From NCBI GenBank assembly GCA_038240605.1, contig JBBSDP010000025.1:1-64000 (forward strand): 64,000 nt of DNA, in the 5' to 3' direction. Below the pieces are notes generated by a model. It searched no databases. It was given only the letters and a program-made list of their open reading frames with translations, and was not told the origin of the DNA. The stretch is from JBBSDP01 sp038240605. GTDB lineage: Bacteria > Planctomycetota > Phycisphaerae > Tepidisphaerales > Tepidisphaeraceae. Each line of letters begins with the position of its first letter. Within the stretch, counting starts at the first letter, position 1. Below are positions 35,578-44,452 of this stretch, piece by piece. The position numbers were made by a program, and so were the translations under genes.

Positions 35578-36444
35578 TCATCTCCGTTTTGCGTGTGAAC
35601 GCTGTAGAAAGAGGGTTCGTTGTTCGGGGTCCATCTCATAGCGATGCTCGACCGCCGGATACGTTCCGGCGCTGACCGCGCGGGCGTAATCCGCGAAGGC
35701 TCGGGTCAGAGGTTCGGCGAGGGAAGCGATCGATGGCGCGAAGCGCGGGGCTTGCGGCGTGAGGCCGATCACATCGTGGGTCACGACAACGCTGCCGTGG
35801 CAGGGATGACCCGCGCCACAACCGATCACCGGGACATCCACCGCCTCGCAAACCGCCGCGGCCACTTCAGCCGGGACTGCTTCGAGGAGCAGTCCAGCCG
35901 CACCGGCTTCCACCATCTTCACCGACAACTCGACGATCGCCATGGCTTCGCGTGCGGTTCGGCCCTGGAAGCGATAGCCGCCCATCAGGCCGATCGACTG
36001 AGGCCGCAGCCCCAGGTGGGCGATCGCCGCCACCCCGGCATCCGAGAGCTCTCGGAGCAGGGAACATTGGCTTTCGCCGACTTCAATCTTCACGCAGTCG
36101 CAGCCGGAAAGTTGCACCATGAGGCACACATTTCTGACACCGCGTCCCACCGACCCCTGGTAAGAACCAAACGGCATGTCTGCAATGAGCAGGGCAAGGG
36201 GCGCGCCGCGTCGGACGGCCGCCGTGATCTCGATCATGAACGCGAGCGAAACCGGCAGCGTGGTCGGGTGGCCGAGGATCACGTTGGCGGCCGAATCCCC
36301 GACCAGCAGCCCCGGCACGCCCGCCGCCTGCATCAGCCGGGCGGTCGTGAAGTCGTAGCAGGTCAAAAAGGGGACTCGCGTGCCGGCGGATCGCGCGGCA
36401 CGGAGGTCGTTCAACGTGAACTTGCGTTCAATCGGGCCGCCCAT
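35578..36444 (-). CDS. panB: 3-methyl-2-oxobutanoate hydroxymethyltransferase
   Basis: 288-residue ketopantoate hydroxymethyltransferase, first committed step of pantothenate (vitamin B5/CoA) synthesis. It transfers the hydroxymethyl of 5,10-methylene-THF to alpha-ketoisovalerate. Typical motifs are FLTCYDFTTARLMQAAG, GDSAANVILGH with the metal-binding Asp, ADMPFGSY, VKIEV and HLGLRPQS. The C-terminal part has PVIGCGAGHPCHGSVVVTHD, a slightly divergent form of the usual IGIGAG...GQVLV block. Length is near the family norm of 260-280. Partnered with htrA in one transcript; no other pan gene is nearby. Confidence 0.95.
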   Translation of the reverse strand: MGGPIERKFTLNDLRAARSAGTRVPFLTCYDFTTARLMQAAGVPGLLVGDSAANVILGHPTTLPVSLAFMIEITAAVRRGAPLALLIADMPFGSYQGSVGRGVRNVCLMVQLSGCDCVKIEVGESQCSLLRELSDAGVAAIAHLGLRPQSIGLMGGYRFQGRTAREAMAIVELSVKMVEAGAAGLLLEAVPAEVAAAVCEAVDVPVIGCGAGHPCHGSVVVTHDVIGLTPQAPRFAPSIASLAEPLTRAFADYARAVSAGTYPAVEHRYEMDPEQRTLFLQRSHAKRR

Positions 36445-36567
36445 CGTCTGGTGATTATAGCGTCGTCCGGCAAATCATCTCAGGAAGGCCTTCAAATCAG
36501 CGTCTTTGGCCTGGAATTCGCAATCCCTCGGAAACCGACCAGAAGTCGGCCAAAATGGAGGACTTCG

Positions 36568-36735
36568 ATGTCGAGCAGATCTTGCGCAGTGATCATCGCG
36601 ATGGCCCTGGTAATTGGAATGGGGTGCTCGTCATCGCACCACCACGGGGATATCGCGCAGAAGGTCTCTCACCAGGGAACGTTGAGTCCGGTTGCAAAGA
36701 GCGTGGAGGAAGCCAAATTCAAGCCGTCGCATTAG
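36568..36735 (+). CDS. Very small lipoprotein
   Basis: 55-residue lipoprotein. The signal peptide ends VIGMGC (Cys 20), and the mature peptide starts SSSHHHGDIAQK and is hydrophilic. A clear GGAGGA lies 6 bases before the ATG. Short and easily missed; the lipobox and ribosome-binding site together support it. Function unknown. Confidence 0.65.
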   Translation: MSSRSCAVIIAMALVIGMGCSSSHHHGDIAQKVSHQGTLSPVAKSVEEAKFKPSH

Positions 36736-36968
36736 ACGATGGGCCGAGGATTTCGGGGAAATCCGAAGGTTTCCGCCGACACGATCAGGCGATCGCCCGC
36801 GCGGGCGCTGACCAGCACCAGGATCGACCGGCCCTGCTCTAAGCGAGTCGATCACCGAATCGTCCATGCCTCGGACCATGTGCGGAAGAACCACTGCGGC
36901 GCCCCGCCGAAACGCCGGATCGTTCGATTCCAATCCCCGGCGCACCAGGATCCGCTATCACTCGTCTG
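36736..36968 (-). other. Intergenic stretch with possible frameshifted gene relic
   Basis: On the minus strand one frame reads protein-like from about 36945 (GLESNDPAFRRGAAVVLPHM, then VRGMDDSVIDSL) and another continues with EQGRSILVLVSARAGDRLIV before a stop near 36735. The two pieces would join by a single frameshift near 36840. No family is recognised, so I record it as a tentative relic. Confidence 0.25.
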
Positions 36969-36981
36969 GACAACACTTGTC
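36969..36981. promoter_or_regulatory. Putative MarR operator palindrome
   Basis: GACAA-CAC-TTGTC is a perfect 5-bp inverted repeat with a 3-base spacer, ending 12 bases before the MarR start codon. Autoregulation by binding such a palindrome is common for MarR proteins; here it is inferred. Confidence 0.4.
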
Positions 36982-36993
36982 TGAACAGGTATC

Positions 36994-37500
36994 ATGAGGA
37001 CGATGACGCTTGCGGCAGGAAAAGCGGGGCAGGGTCGGCAGCGACGGCGGTTCGATTCGCTGGAGCAGGAGGCGTTCCTCAACGTCTGGCGCACCTACGA
37101 TCGGCTGCGCGAGCTGGAAGACGAACTGTTCGGCAAATACGACCTGACCGCACAGCAGTACAACGCCCTGCGACTCCTGCGGGCAGTGCATCCCCGAAAA
37201 CTCCCCACCCTCACGCTGGCCGCCAAGCTCGTTTCCCGCGCGCCGGACATCACCCGTCTGCTCGACCGGCTCGACCCGCGCGGCCTGATCGAGCGCGAGC
37301 GCCCGGCCGACAACCGCCGGGTGGTGAACGTGGGGATCACCCTGGCCGGCCTGGCGCTCCTCGATAAGCTCAGCGACGAAGTGCGCCAGTGCCACGTTCG
37401 GCAGTTAGGGCACCTGCGCCCGGCGGAACTCAAGACGTTGATTGATTTGTTGCGCCGCGCTCGCGCGCCGCACGAGGCGGACGCCACCGATTGGCAATGA
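36994..37500 (+). CDS. MarR-family transcriptional regulator
   Basis: 168-residue DNA-binding regulator. The N-terminal basic extension is followed by a winged helix-turn-helix: LTAQQYNALRLLRAV, then LAAKLVSRAPDITRLLDRLDPRGLIERERPADNRRVVNVGIT, the typical MarR recognition helix and wing. MarR proteins form dimers and repress genes until a phenolic or oxidative ligand binds. A halogenase-like flavoprotein gene lies downstream on the same strand, 152 bases on, across a repeat array. A palindrome just upstream may be its operator. Confidence 0.92.
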   Translation: MRTMTLAAGKAGQGRQRRRFDSLEQEAFLNVWRTYDRLRELEDELFGKYDLTAQQYNALRLLRAVHPRKLPTLTLAAKLVSRAPDITRLLDRLDPRGLIERERPADNRRVVNVGITLAGLALLDKLSDEVRQCHVRQLGHLRPAELKTLIDLLRRARAPHEADATDWQ

Positions 37501-37530
37501 TGCGGTAGTGGCGGCTCTGGCCCCATGTGG

Positions 37531-37630
37531 GGCGACGACTAAAAGGGCGACGACTAAAAGGGCGACGACTAAAAGGGGGTCTGACCCCCTTTTGCGGACT
37601 GACCCCCTTTTGCGGATCCCTTTTTGCGGA
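37531..37630. repeat. Compound repeat array with perfect palindrome
   Basis: Three tandem copies of the 15-mer GGCGACGACTAAAAG (37531-37575) run into a perfect palindrome, AAAAGGGGGTC (37571-37581) with GACCCCCTTTT (37583-37593). After it come two full and one partial copy of an 18-bp unit (CTGACCCCC TTTTGCGGA) to 37630. It lies between the MarR gene and the flavoprotein gene, ending 22 bases before the latter's start. Confidence 0.9.
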
Positions 37631-37652
37631 CGGTTCTCTTAAGGAGCTGATC

Positions 37653-38948
37653 ATGAGTGCGACCGGGTCGGTTGATGCAAATCGGCAGGACTATGGGAGC
37701 GATGTGGATGTGGTGGTGATCGGCGGCGGGCCCGCCGGGTCGACCTGTTCGACCCTCATCGCGCAGAAGGGATATAGTGTCCGGCTCTTCGAGCGGGCCC
37801 GCTTCCCGCGATTCCACATCGGCGAGTCGCTGATTCCGGAGACGTACTGGGTACTCCAGCGCCTCAACATGATCGAAAAGATGAAGCGCAGTCACTTCGT
37901 CAAGAAGTCTTCGGTGCAGTTCGTCAACCAGCATGGTCGACTTTCCGAGCCGTTCTACTTCACCGATCACCGGCCGCACGAGTGCTCGCAGACGTGGCAG
38001 GTGGTGCGCAGCGAGTTCGATCAGATGATGCTGGAGAATGCCCGTGAGAACGGCGTGGATGCTCAGGAAGGCGTGCGGGTCCGCGAGGTGATCTTCGAGG
38101 CAGAGCGTGCGGTGGGCGTGCGCATCCAGCACGAAGCGGACGGCCAGCAGGAGGAAGTGCGGGCGAAGGTGGTGGTCGATGCCAGCGGCCAGAGCGCGAT
38201 GATCGGCAGCAAGTTCGACCTGCTGGAGAAGGACGCGGATCTGAAGAAGGGGGCCGTCTGGACCTACTGGAAAGGCGCCCGGCGCGACCAGGGGCGCGAC
38301 GAGGGGGCGACGCTGGTGTTGCAGACCGAGGGGAAGAAGGGGTGGTTCTGGTACATCCCACTGCACGACAACGTGGTCAGCGTCGGCATCGTGCGCCCGT
38401 TCGATGAACTGTTCGCAGGCAATCGCGATCATGAGACGATCTACAACCAGGAATTGAACAACTGCCCGGAAGTCAAACGCCGGGTGTCGCAGGGGACGCG
38501 GTGCGACCGCTATTACGCCACCAAGGATTACAGCTACCGCGCCAAGAAGTGCGCGGGGGATGGATGGGTGCTGGTGGGGGATGCGTTTGGATTCCTCGAC
38601 CCGCTCTATTCATCGGGGGTTCTGCTCGCGCTGCGGAGCGGCTCGGTGGCGGCCGATGCTGTGACGGACGGGCTGGCCAATGGAGATACCTCGGCCGCGC
38701 AGCTCGGAAGCTGGGGGCCTGCTTACGTCGAAGGAATGAAGCGGATGCGAAGGCTCGTGGTTGAATACTACGAAGGCTTCAGCTTCGGCCGGTTCGTGAA
38801 GACCTATCCGCACCTCAAGGGACACCTGACGGACCTGCTGATCGGCAACCTGTTCAACGATTACGTCGGTGAAGTCTTTGGCCCGATGGACGACCTGAAG
38901 GCATCTCTCGCGGCACAGAAGTCTGCGCCGTCGCAAGCGACAGCTTGA
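37653..38948 (+). CDS. FAD-dependent oxidoreductase, halogenase-like
   Basis: 431-residue flavoprotein. The N-terminal dinucleotide fold VVVIGGGPAGST (residues 20-31) binds FAD. FHIGESLIPE and, notably, the sequence WFWYIP (231-236) match the GxGESxxP and WxWxIP motifs of flavin-dependent halogenases; K84/K85 sits where the catalytic Lys is expected. The block GDAFGFLDPLYSSGV is the FAD ribityl region shared with geranylgeranyl reductase-like enzymes, so a non-halogenating monooxygenase or reductase remains possible. The start is ATG 37653 with AAGGAG. A reduced-flavin supply gene is not adjacent. A terminator follows. Confidence 0.85.
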   Translation: MSATGSVDANRQDYGSDVDVVVIGGGPAGSTCSTLIAQKGYSVRLFERARFPRFHIGESLIPETYWVLQRLNMIEKMKRSHFVKKSSVQFVNQHGRLSEPFYFTDHRPHECSQTWQVVRSEFDQMMLENARENGVDAQEGVRVREVIFEAERAVGVRIQHEADGQQEEVRAKVVVDASGQSAMIGSKFDLLEKDADLKKGAVWTYWKGARRDQGRDEGATLVLQTEGKKGWFWYIPLHDNVVSVGIVRPFDELFAGNRDHETIYNQELNNCPEVKRRVSQGTRCDRYYATKDYSYRAKKCAGDGWVLVGDAFGFLDPLYSSGVLLALRSGSVAADAVTDGLANGDTSAAQLGSWGPAYVEGMKRMRRLVVEYYEGFSFGRFVKTYPHLKGHLTDLLIGNLFNDYVGEVFGPMDDLKASLAAQKSAPSQATA

Positions 38949-38982
38949 GCGATCTACCGTTCGCTCATCTGACTAAACAAGC

Positions 38983-39013
38983 AGGCCCCGGACCAACGAT
39001 CCGGGGCCTCTTC
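38983..39013. terminator. Bidirectional terminator
   Basis: 10-bp stem AGGCCCCGGA (38983-38992) with TCCGGGGCCT (39000-39009) between the convergent flavoprotein and glnN genes. Confidence 0.75.
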
Positions 39014-39037
39014 GATTGATAAACATTCTGCCGCGAG

Positions 39038-41215
39038 CTACCGGATGAACAGCATCTCGCGATACGTCGGCAGCGGCCACAGGTCATCGGCGACGAGCGT
39101 CTCGAGCTTGTCGGCGTGCTTGCGGACTTCCAGCATCGACGTCAGCACGTGGTCACGCATGTGCTTGGCGTGGGAAAGGCCATCGCCGTCCCCATGATGC
39201 CCGAGGTCCTTTTCGAGACCGCCGATCGCCTTTTGGAAATCGTTGATCGTAGTGCTCAACGTTTTCAGCAGGTCGATCTGGAGGGAGTTGTCGATGCCCG
39301 CTGCCTTTGTCGCGTTCACGGACGTGGCGATCTCCCCCTGGTAGCGAATGGCCACGGGGAGGAGGATCGTCTTCGCGATCGTCGCCGTGAGCTGCCCCTC
39401 GATGTTGACGGTCTTTACGTAGTTCTCGGCCAGGATGTTGTACCGGCTGTTCAGCTCGCGCTCGGAATAGACCTTGTACTTCGTGAAGAGGTCGATCGTC
39501 TCCTTCTTCTGGAGGACAGGGAGCGTATCGACAGTGTTCTTGAGGTTGGGCAGTCCGCGCTTCTCGGCTTCCTTGTGCCACTCTTCGGTGTAGCCGTCGC
39601 CGTTGTAGATGACCTTCTTGCTCTCCTTGATGATGCCGGGGAGCAGGTCCTGGATGGCCTTGTTGAGATCCTTGCCGCCGGCCACCGCTTTTTCGAGCTG
39701 GGTCGCGATGAAGTCGAGCGACTCGGCCACGATCGTGTTGAGCACGGTATTGGGCCCGGCGATGTTGTGGGAACCGCCGACCGCGCGGAATTCGAACTTG
39801 TTGCCGGTGAAGGCAAACGGGCTGGTGCGGTTGCGATCGCCGGCATCCTTCGGAAGCTTGGGGAGGACCGAGACGCCGGTCTCGAACTGGCCACCCTGCT
39901 TGGTGGTCTTGGCGCCGCCCTTTTCGATCTGCTCGATGATGTCGTTGAGCTGATCGCCCAGGAAGACGGAGATGATGGCCGGCGGAGCTTCGTTAGCGCC
40001 GAGGCGATGGTCGTTGTGCGCGCTGCCGATCGACATGCGCAGCACGTCAGCATACTTGGCGACCGCGCGAAGGACGGCGACCGTAACCGTGAGGAACTGT
40101 GCGTTCTCGTGCGGGGTGTCGCCCGGGTTCAGCAGGTTCTCGCCGCTGTCGGTGGACATCGACCAGTTGTTGTGCTTGCCCGTGCCGTTGATGCCGGCGA
40201 AGGGCTTCTCGTGAAGCAGGCAGACCAGGCCATACTTGTCGGCGGTCTTGCGCATGACCTCCATCGTCAGGTTCTGGTGGTCGGTGCCGATGTTGGTCCC
40301 CTCGAAGATCGGGGCCAGCTCGTACTGGCTGGGGGCCACCTCGTTATGCCGCGTCTTCACGGGGACGCCGAACTTGAACAACTCCAGTTCGACGTCAGCC
40401 ATGTAGGCGAGCACTCGCTCGGGGATGGAGCCGAAATACTGGTCTTCCAGTTCCTGGCCCTTGGGCGGCTTGGTGCCGAAGAGGGTACGTCCGGCGTTGA
40501 TCAGGTCAGGACGAAGCAGATAAAAGTTCTTGTCTATCAGGAAGTATTCCTGCTCGGGCCCGACGTTCGTGAAAACGTGCTTCACGTCCTTGCCGAAGAC
40601 CTTGAGCAGGCGAACGGCCTGCACGGAGAGCGCTTCCATAGACCGCAGCAGCGGCGTCTTTTTGTCGAGCGCTTCGCCGGTCCAGCTCAGGAAGGCAGTG
40701 GGGATGACGAGGGTCGAGCCATTGGCATGCTCCACGACGTAAGGCGGGCTCGTCGGATCCCAGGCGGTGTAACCGCGGGCTTCGAACGTGGCGCGCAAGC
40801 CGCCGGAGGGGAAACTGCTGGCATCCGGTTCACCCTTGACCAGTTCCTTGCCGCCGAAGTCGGTGATGGCGCCGGTTCCGTCGCCCGGGGCGAGGAAGCT
40901 GTCGTGCTTTTCGGCGGTGATGCCGGTCATCGGCTGGAAGAGGTGCGTGTAGTGGGTCGCGCCCTTTTCCATCGCCCAGTCCTTCAACGCGGTGGCGACC
41001 GCATCGCTGATCCCGCCTTCGAGCGGCGCGCCGTGCTTGACCGTCCGCTGTAGGGCTTTGAAGACGGACTTGGGCAATCGCGTTCGCTGCACATCTTCGT
41101 TGAACACGTTCACGCCGAAGAGGTCCTTGATGTGGACCGTCTTAAAATCGACATGATTGAGCTTGTGCTTCGCGTTGGCGATCGACTTGATCGCCTGCTG
41201 GCGGGCATTGGACAT
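39038..41215 (-). CDS. glnN: Type III glutamine synthetase
   Basis: 725-residue GSIII, the large dodecameric glutamine synthetase found in Bacteroidetes, cyanobacteria and some planctomycetes. It condenses glutamate and ammonia with ATP. Diagnostic segments are GGATHYTHLFQPMTG-like (KGATHYTHLFQPMTGITAEK), FPSGGLRATFEARGYTAWD, NVGPEQEYFLID, KTRHNEVAPSQYELAPIFE and NGTGKHNNWSMSTD. Length is the family norm. No adenylylation site is expected in this type. About 280 bases without a gene precede it; they may hold its promoter, but I see no glutamine riboswitch. Confidence 0.97.
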   Translation of the reverse strand: MSNARQQAIKSIANAKHKLNHVDFKTVHIKDLFGVNVFNEDVQRTRLPKSVFKALQRTVKHGAPLEGGISDAVATALKDWAMEKGATHYTHLFQPMTGITAEKHDSFLAPGDGTGAITDFGGKELVKGEPDASSFPSGGLRATFEARGYTAWDPTSPPYVVEHANGSTLVIPTAFLSWTGEALDKKTPLLRSMEALSVQAVRLLKVFGKDVKHVFTNVGPEQEYFLIDKNFYLLRPDLINAGRTLFGTKPPKGQELEDQYFGSIPERVLAYMADVELELFKFGVPVKTRHNEVAPSQYELAPIFEGTNIGTDHQNLTMEVMRKTADKYGLVCLLHEKPFAGINGTGKHNNWSMSTDSGENLLNPGDTPHENAQFLTVTVAVLRAVAKYADVLRMSIGSAHNDHRLGANEAPPAIISVFLGDQLNDIIEQIEKGGAKTTKQGGQFETGVSVLPKLPKDAGDRNRTSPFAFTGNKFEFRAVGGSHNIAGPNTVLNTIVAESLDFIATQLEKAVAGGKDLNKAIQDLLPGIIKESKKVIYNGDGYTEEWHKEAEKRGLPNLKNTVDTLPVLQKKETIDLFTKYKVYSERELNSRYNILAENYVKTVNIEGQLTATIAKTILLPVAIRYQGEIATSVNATKAAGIDNSLQIDLLKTLSTTINDFQKAIGGLEKDLGHHGDGDGLSHAKHMRDHVLTSMLEVRKHADKLETLVADDLWPLPTYREMLFIR

Positions 41216-41493
41216 GGGGGACTCCTGAATATGTGGCTATAAGGTCAAGTGACGGGTAAACCACCAACCCGTCGTTGGAGCGCGGGGCAATATCATCTAC
41301 AGGGATCCATTCTCCGTCAAGACGATCGTCTCCGCCCGCCACCCGAGTCACCCAACACTTCGCAAAACGCGTGCAACTTGAAGTATCGGACCAGAGCGAG
41401 GCAGGTCATGCGCGCGAATTCCGCAGAGGGGGGCGGCGAGATTTGCGCATGCTTAATTTGCGCGCAGCCAGCACGCTTGCTACCGGGATTGGG

Positions 41494-42597
41494 TCAACTG
41501 GCGGCGGATTGCGGATCGGGCTGCGATCGGGGCCGACGCGCCGATTGAGGCGATGCGGGAACATCGCTGAGGCGCCCGAACACCATGCGCCCCGCGCTGG
41601 TCTGGAGCGCGCGAGTCACGGTGAACTCCACTTCCTGCTTCTCATACTGCCTGGCCTGTTCCACCACAACCATTGTGCCGTCCGCGAGAAACCCGACACC
41701 CTGGCCCGGCTCCTCGCCTGCCCGCACGATGGCGACGACCATCTTTTCCCCCGGCAGCACGACCGGCTTGAGAGCGTTGGAGAGGTCGTTGACGTTGATC
41801 ACGTCCACGCCGTTGAGTTGCGCCACCTTATTCAGGTTGTAGTCATTGGTGAGCACCCGCGCACGCAGGTCCTTGGCGAGGTGCATCAGCTTCTGGTCGA
41901 CGCCGCCCTGACCCTCGGCCACTTCGCTGCGGGGATCGTAAAGAATGATGTCGACTCGACTGGCGCGAAGGTGCGTGAGGACATCCAGCCCGCGGCGCCC
42001 GCGATTTCGTTTCAGCTTATCCGCGCTGTCGGCGACCGCCTGGAGCTCGTCGAGCACGAACCGGGGCACGATCAGCTGGCTGTCGAAGATTCCCGTGGCG
42101 GCGATGTCGCTGATGCGGCCGTCAATCAGGACGCTGGTGTCCAGCAGGATCGGGCGCGATCCTTTGGTCTGCTTGCTGAACTCAACGTACGGGATGATGA
42201 AGCGAAAGTCGTCCTTGGTTTGAAGGATGAAGCTGATCGCCAGGTAACAGCAGATGATTCCCAGCACAAGGTTGACAAACTTAACCACCTCGCCGGTGTC
42301 GGTCATCGGGTGATTGGTGACCGCCGCCCACTCATCGACCAGCAGTTTGACCGCAAAGCTCAGGGCGAATGCGATCGCGATGCCGACGAGCAACCCGAAG
42401 AACGAACCAGCAAAGATCGCCAACTTACGCCGTGGCGCGAGGATATCTATGCATACGAACAGAACCCCCAGCGTGAGCGAGATCGGCAGCGACAGCCAAC
42501 TACTTTCCGTACGGGCTTGCCCGGAATGGCCCAGGTAAAACCATCCTACGGCCGCCATCAGCAGCACGAAAAGGGCACGTAAGACATGTAGGACCAT
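41494..42597 (-). CDS. Membrane PIN-TRAM protein (YacL-like)
   Basis: 367-residue protein like Bacillus YacL. Four N-terminal membrane helices (residues 1-115) precede a PIN ribonuclease domain with the acidic residues of ILLDTSVLIDGRI, VLDELQAVAD and VLTNDYNLNKVA. A TRAM RNA-binding domain follows (KMVVAIVRAGEEPGQGVGFLADGTMVVVE). It probably degrades RNA at the membrane. The start at 42597 has GGGAAGA upstream; an earlier Met would add a non-membrane leader. The tail is Arg/Ser/Pro-rich. Confidence 0.9.
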   Translation of the reverse strand: MVLHVLRALFVLLMAAVGWFYLGHSGQARTESSWLSLPISLTLGVLFVCIDILAPRRKLAIFAGSFFGLLVGIAIAFALSFAVKLLVDEWAAVTNHPMTDTGEVVKFVNLVLGIICCYLAISFILQTKDDFRFIIPYVEFSKQTKGSRPILLDTSVLIDGRISDIAATGIFDSQLIVPRFVLDELQAVADSADKLKRNRGRRGLDVLTHLRASRVDIILYDPRSEVAEGQGGVDQKLMHLAKDLRARVLTNDYNLNKVAQLNGVDVINVNDLSNALKPVVLPGEKMVVAIVRAGEEPGQGVGFLADGTMVVVEQARQYEKQEVEFTVTRALQTSAGRMVFGRLSDVPASPQSARRPRSQPDPQSAAS

Positions 42598-42756
42598 GAA
42601 ATCTTCCCGCCAGATGTGTTCGAACGCACGGCCCCACGAACTATAACCCGTGCTTCGGCAGGGGTCCATCCAAAAACACGAGCAGTTTCCACGTTTGCGA
42701 CAGAAATGATCGAATCGTAACCGAACCCTGATATAGCCGTAGCCGGCGCGCGTGGA

Positions 42757-43623
42757 TCAGTAACCGTGCAGGTACATCCCAAACAACCCCCCGGCCGCGG
42801 CAAGACAGTAAATTCCGAATATCCACCACTTCCCGTGTTCCAGCAGCCGCGATAGCACACGCAGGGCAACGAGCCCGGCAATGAAGCTGAAGACCATGCC
42901 GATCAGGCTCGGCAGGAAATCGTGGATTCCCACCGACGCACCGCTACCGCCGACATGCCCAACCAGGCGTTTGGCCTCCCAGGCGACGACGGCCGGCGTC
43001 AGCACGACTGCGAGCGCGAAGCTGAACTCTTCCAGCCGGACCTTGGACACGCCGAGCAACAACCCGGCGGAGATCGTCGAGCCCGAGCGCGAGAAGCCAC
43101 GGAACGGAAGGCTTAGACCCTGTATGGCGCCGATGGCGAGCGCGTCGGCGGTCGTGAGCTCGTCGCGTCCGCGCTGCCGCGCGGTGCGCAGGCCGGCGTA
43201 GAGGATGAGCACGCCAACCGCGGCCAGCGCGATCGCGATCAGTTCCAGGTGATTGAACAGTTCTTCGATCTCCCCCTTCCTGATGCCGCGCTGATGCCTG
43301 AGGTAGTGCTCGATGCCGTACTTCAGAGCCATGCCGATCACGCCGGTCACGAGCGTGGCGAGCACGACGCCCTTCGCGAACTCGACGAACCGTTCGCGCG
43401 AGCTGAAGAACGCCCGCTTCCACGCCTTCCAGAAATAGACGATCACCGCGAACATCGTTCCGGTGTGCAGCATGACCAGCAGCAACGTGAACGGAGGCGC
43501 CGAAGGATCGAGGTGCATCAACTTTGCCGCCGCGATCACATGGGCGGAACTCGAGACCGGCAGGAGTTCCGCCAGTCCCTGGACCACCGCCAGGATCACG
43601 ATCCGAAACACGCTCAGGGTCAT
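42757..43623 (-). CDS. uppP: Undecaprenyl-diphosphate phosphatase
   Basis: 288-residue BacA-type membrane phosphatase that recycles undecaprenyl diphosphate for cell-wall synthesis. The catalytic E-rich motif QGLAELLPVSSSAH is at the first helix, and FRGFSRSGSTIS replaces the usual PGxSRSG, with Arg-Gly in place of Pro-Gly. About eight helices. It gives bacitracin tolerance in other bacteria. It is followed by a zone of 159 bases before the PIN-TRAM gene. It and pgsA point the same way and are 30 bases apart, so both may be in one lipid operon. Confidence 0.93.
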   Translation of the reverse strand: MTLSVFRIVILAVVQGLAELLPVSSSAHVIAAAKLMHLDPSAPPFTLLLVMLHTGTMFAVIVYFWKAWKRAFFSSRERFVEFAKGVVLATLVTGVIGMALKYGIEHYLRHQRGIRKGEIEELFNHLELIAIALAAVGVLILYAGLRTARQRGRDELTTADALAIGAIQGLSLPFRGFSRSGSTISAGLLLGVSKVRLEEFSFALAVVLTPAVVAWEAKRLVGHVGGSGASVGIHDFLPSLIGMVFSFIAGLVALRVLSRLLEHGKWWIFGIYCLAAAGGLFGMYLHGY

Positions 43624-43653
43624 CCGCGCGCCGCCTTCCCGTCGTTGGGGATC

Positions 43654-44304
43654 TCACTTCGCGTCATTCGAACTGTACATGGTGATCGCGCGGCGCACGT
43701 AGAGCAGCCCGCTGAAGACCGTGACGACTATCGTTGCCCAGATGCAGAAATCTCGAAAATAGCGGAAGTAGCGCGCCGTATCCTCTTCGACGCCTCCCTT
43801 GGGGGCGAAATAGTTCACGTAGATGAGGATCGCCAGGATCGTCGCCGACTGAAAGACCATCTTCAGCTTCCCGCTGAAGGCGGCGCCGAACTCCCGGCCG
43901 CTGCTCTCGCTGACGCCGCGAAGCGTCGTGACCAGCAGCTCGCGGGCGAGGATCAGCACGACCATCCACGGCGCGACCCCGGTGATCGTCTTCACGACCA
44001 ACAGCTGCGAGTAGTCCGGGATAATGAAATTCTTGCCGGCGAACAGGATGAAGCTCCCCAGTACCAGCACTTTATCAACGAACGGATCGACGATCCGACC
44101 GAAGGTCCCCTCGACCTTCCATCGCCGGGCCAGGTAGCCGTCGAGGAAGTCCGTGGTCAGGGCGACGCAGTAGATGCCAAAGGCAACGTTGAGCAGCAGG
44201 GGATCGCCGCGCCCCTCGTACTGATAGAAGCTCAATAGGACGAAGAAGACCGCCGCCAGCAGCAGCCGACCCCCGGTCAGGGCGTTTGGCACGTGTCGAA
44301 ACAT
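43654..44304 (-). CDS. pgsA: CDP-diacylglycerol-glycerol-3-phosphate phosphatidyltransferase
   Basis: 216-residue membrane enzyme of phosphatidylglycerol synthesis. The CDP-alcohol phosphotransferase signature is intact: D52-x2-DG-x2-AR-x8-G-x3-D73-x3-D77. Six membrane helices are predicted by eye, with an inserted 20-residue loop before the fourth. ATG 44304 starts MFRHVPNALTGGRLLLA, the standard beginning; in-frame ATG 44370 would add 22 residues. PgsA rather than another CDP-alcohol enzyme is inferred from length and the NALTGGR start. Confidence 0.85.
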   Translation of the reverse strand: MFRHVPNALTGGRLLLAAVFFVLLSFYQYEGRGDPLLLNVAFGIYCVALTTDFLDGYLARRWKVEGTFGRIVDPFVDKVLVLGSFILFAGKNFIIPDYSQLLVVKTITGVAPWMVVLILARELLVTTLRGVSESSGREFGAAFSGKLKMVFQSATILAILIYVNYFAPKGGVEEDTARYFRYFRDFCIWATIVVTVFSGLLYVRRAITMYSSNDAK

Positions 44305-44375
44305 GCGGCGCGGGATTGTACGGAGAACCGTGCGGGTGGCAATGAAGGAGCGAGTTCGCGTTTCCGACACGGTGA

Positions 44376-44428
44376 CACGGGCGCCTCGCCCGCGCTCTTC
44401 TCAAACCAACAGAGGCGAGGCGCCCGTG
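44376..44428. repeat. 15-bp perfect inverted repeat
   Basis: CACGGGCGCCTCGCC (44376-44390) and GGCGAGGCGCCCGTG (44414-44428) form a perfect stem with a 23-base loop. It lies downstream of the MshEN-domain gene on the minus strand and upstream of pgsA; it may be a terminator or a mobile REP-like element. Confidence 0.7.
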
Positions 44429-44452
44429 CCAATTATTTCCCGCGATGATTGC

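Noticed and set aside
37531..37630. CRISPR array
   Set aside because: The repeats are contiguous with no unique spacers of constant length.
39116..41053. 645-codon plus-strand frame opposite glnN
   Set aside because: Glutamine synthetase on the minus strand is unambiguous.
41216..41493. Possible glutamine riboswitch or small RNA before glnN
   Set aside because: I could not find the conserved stem sequences by eye; only a promoter region is likely.
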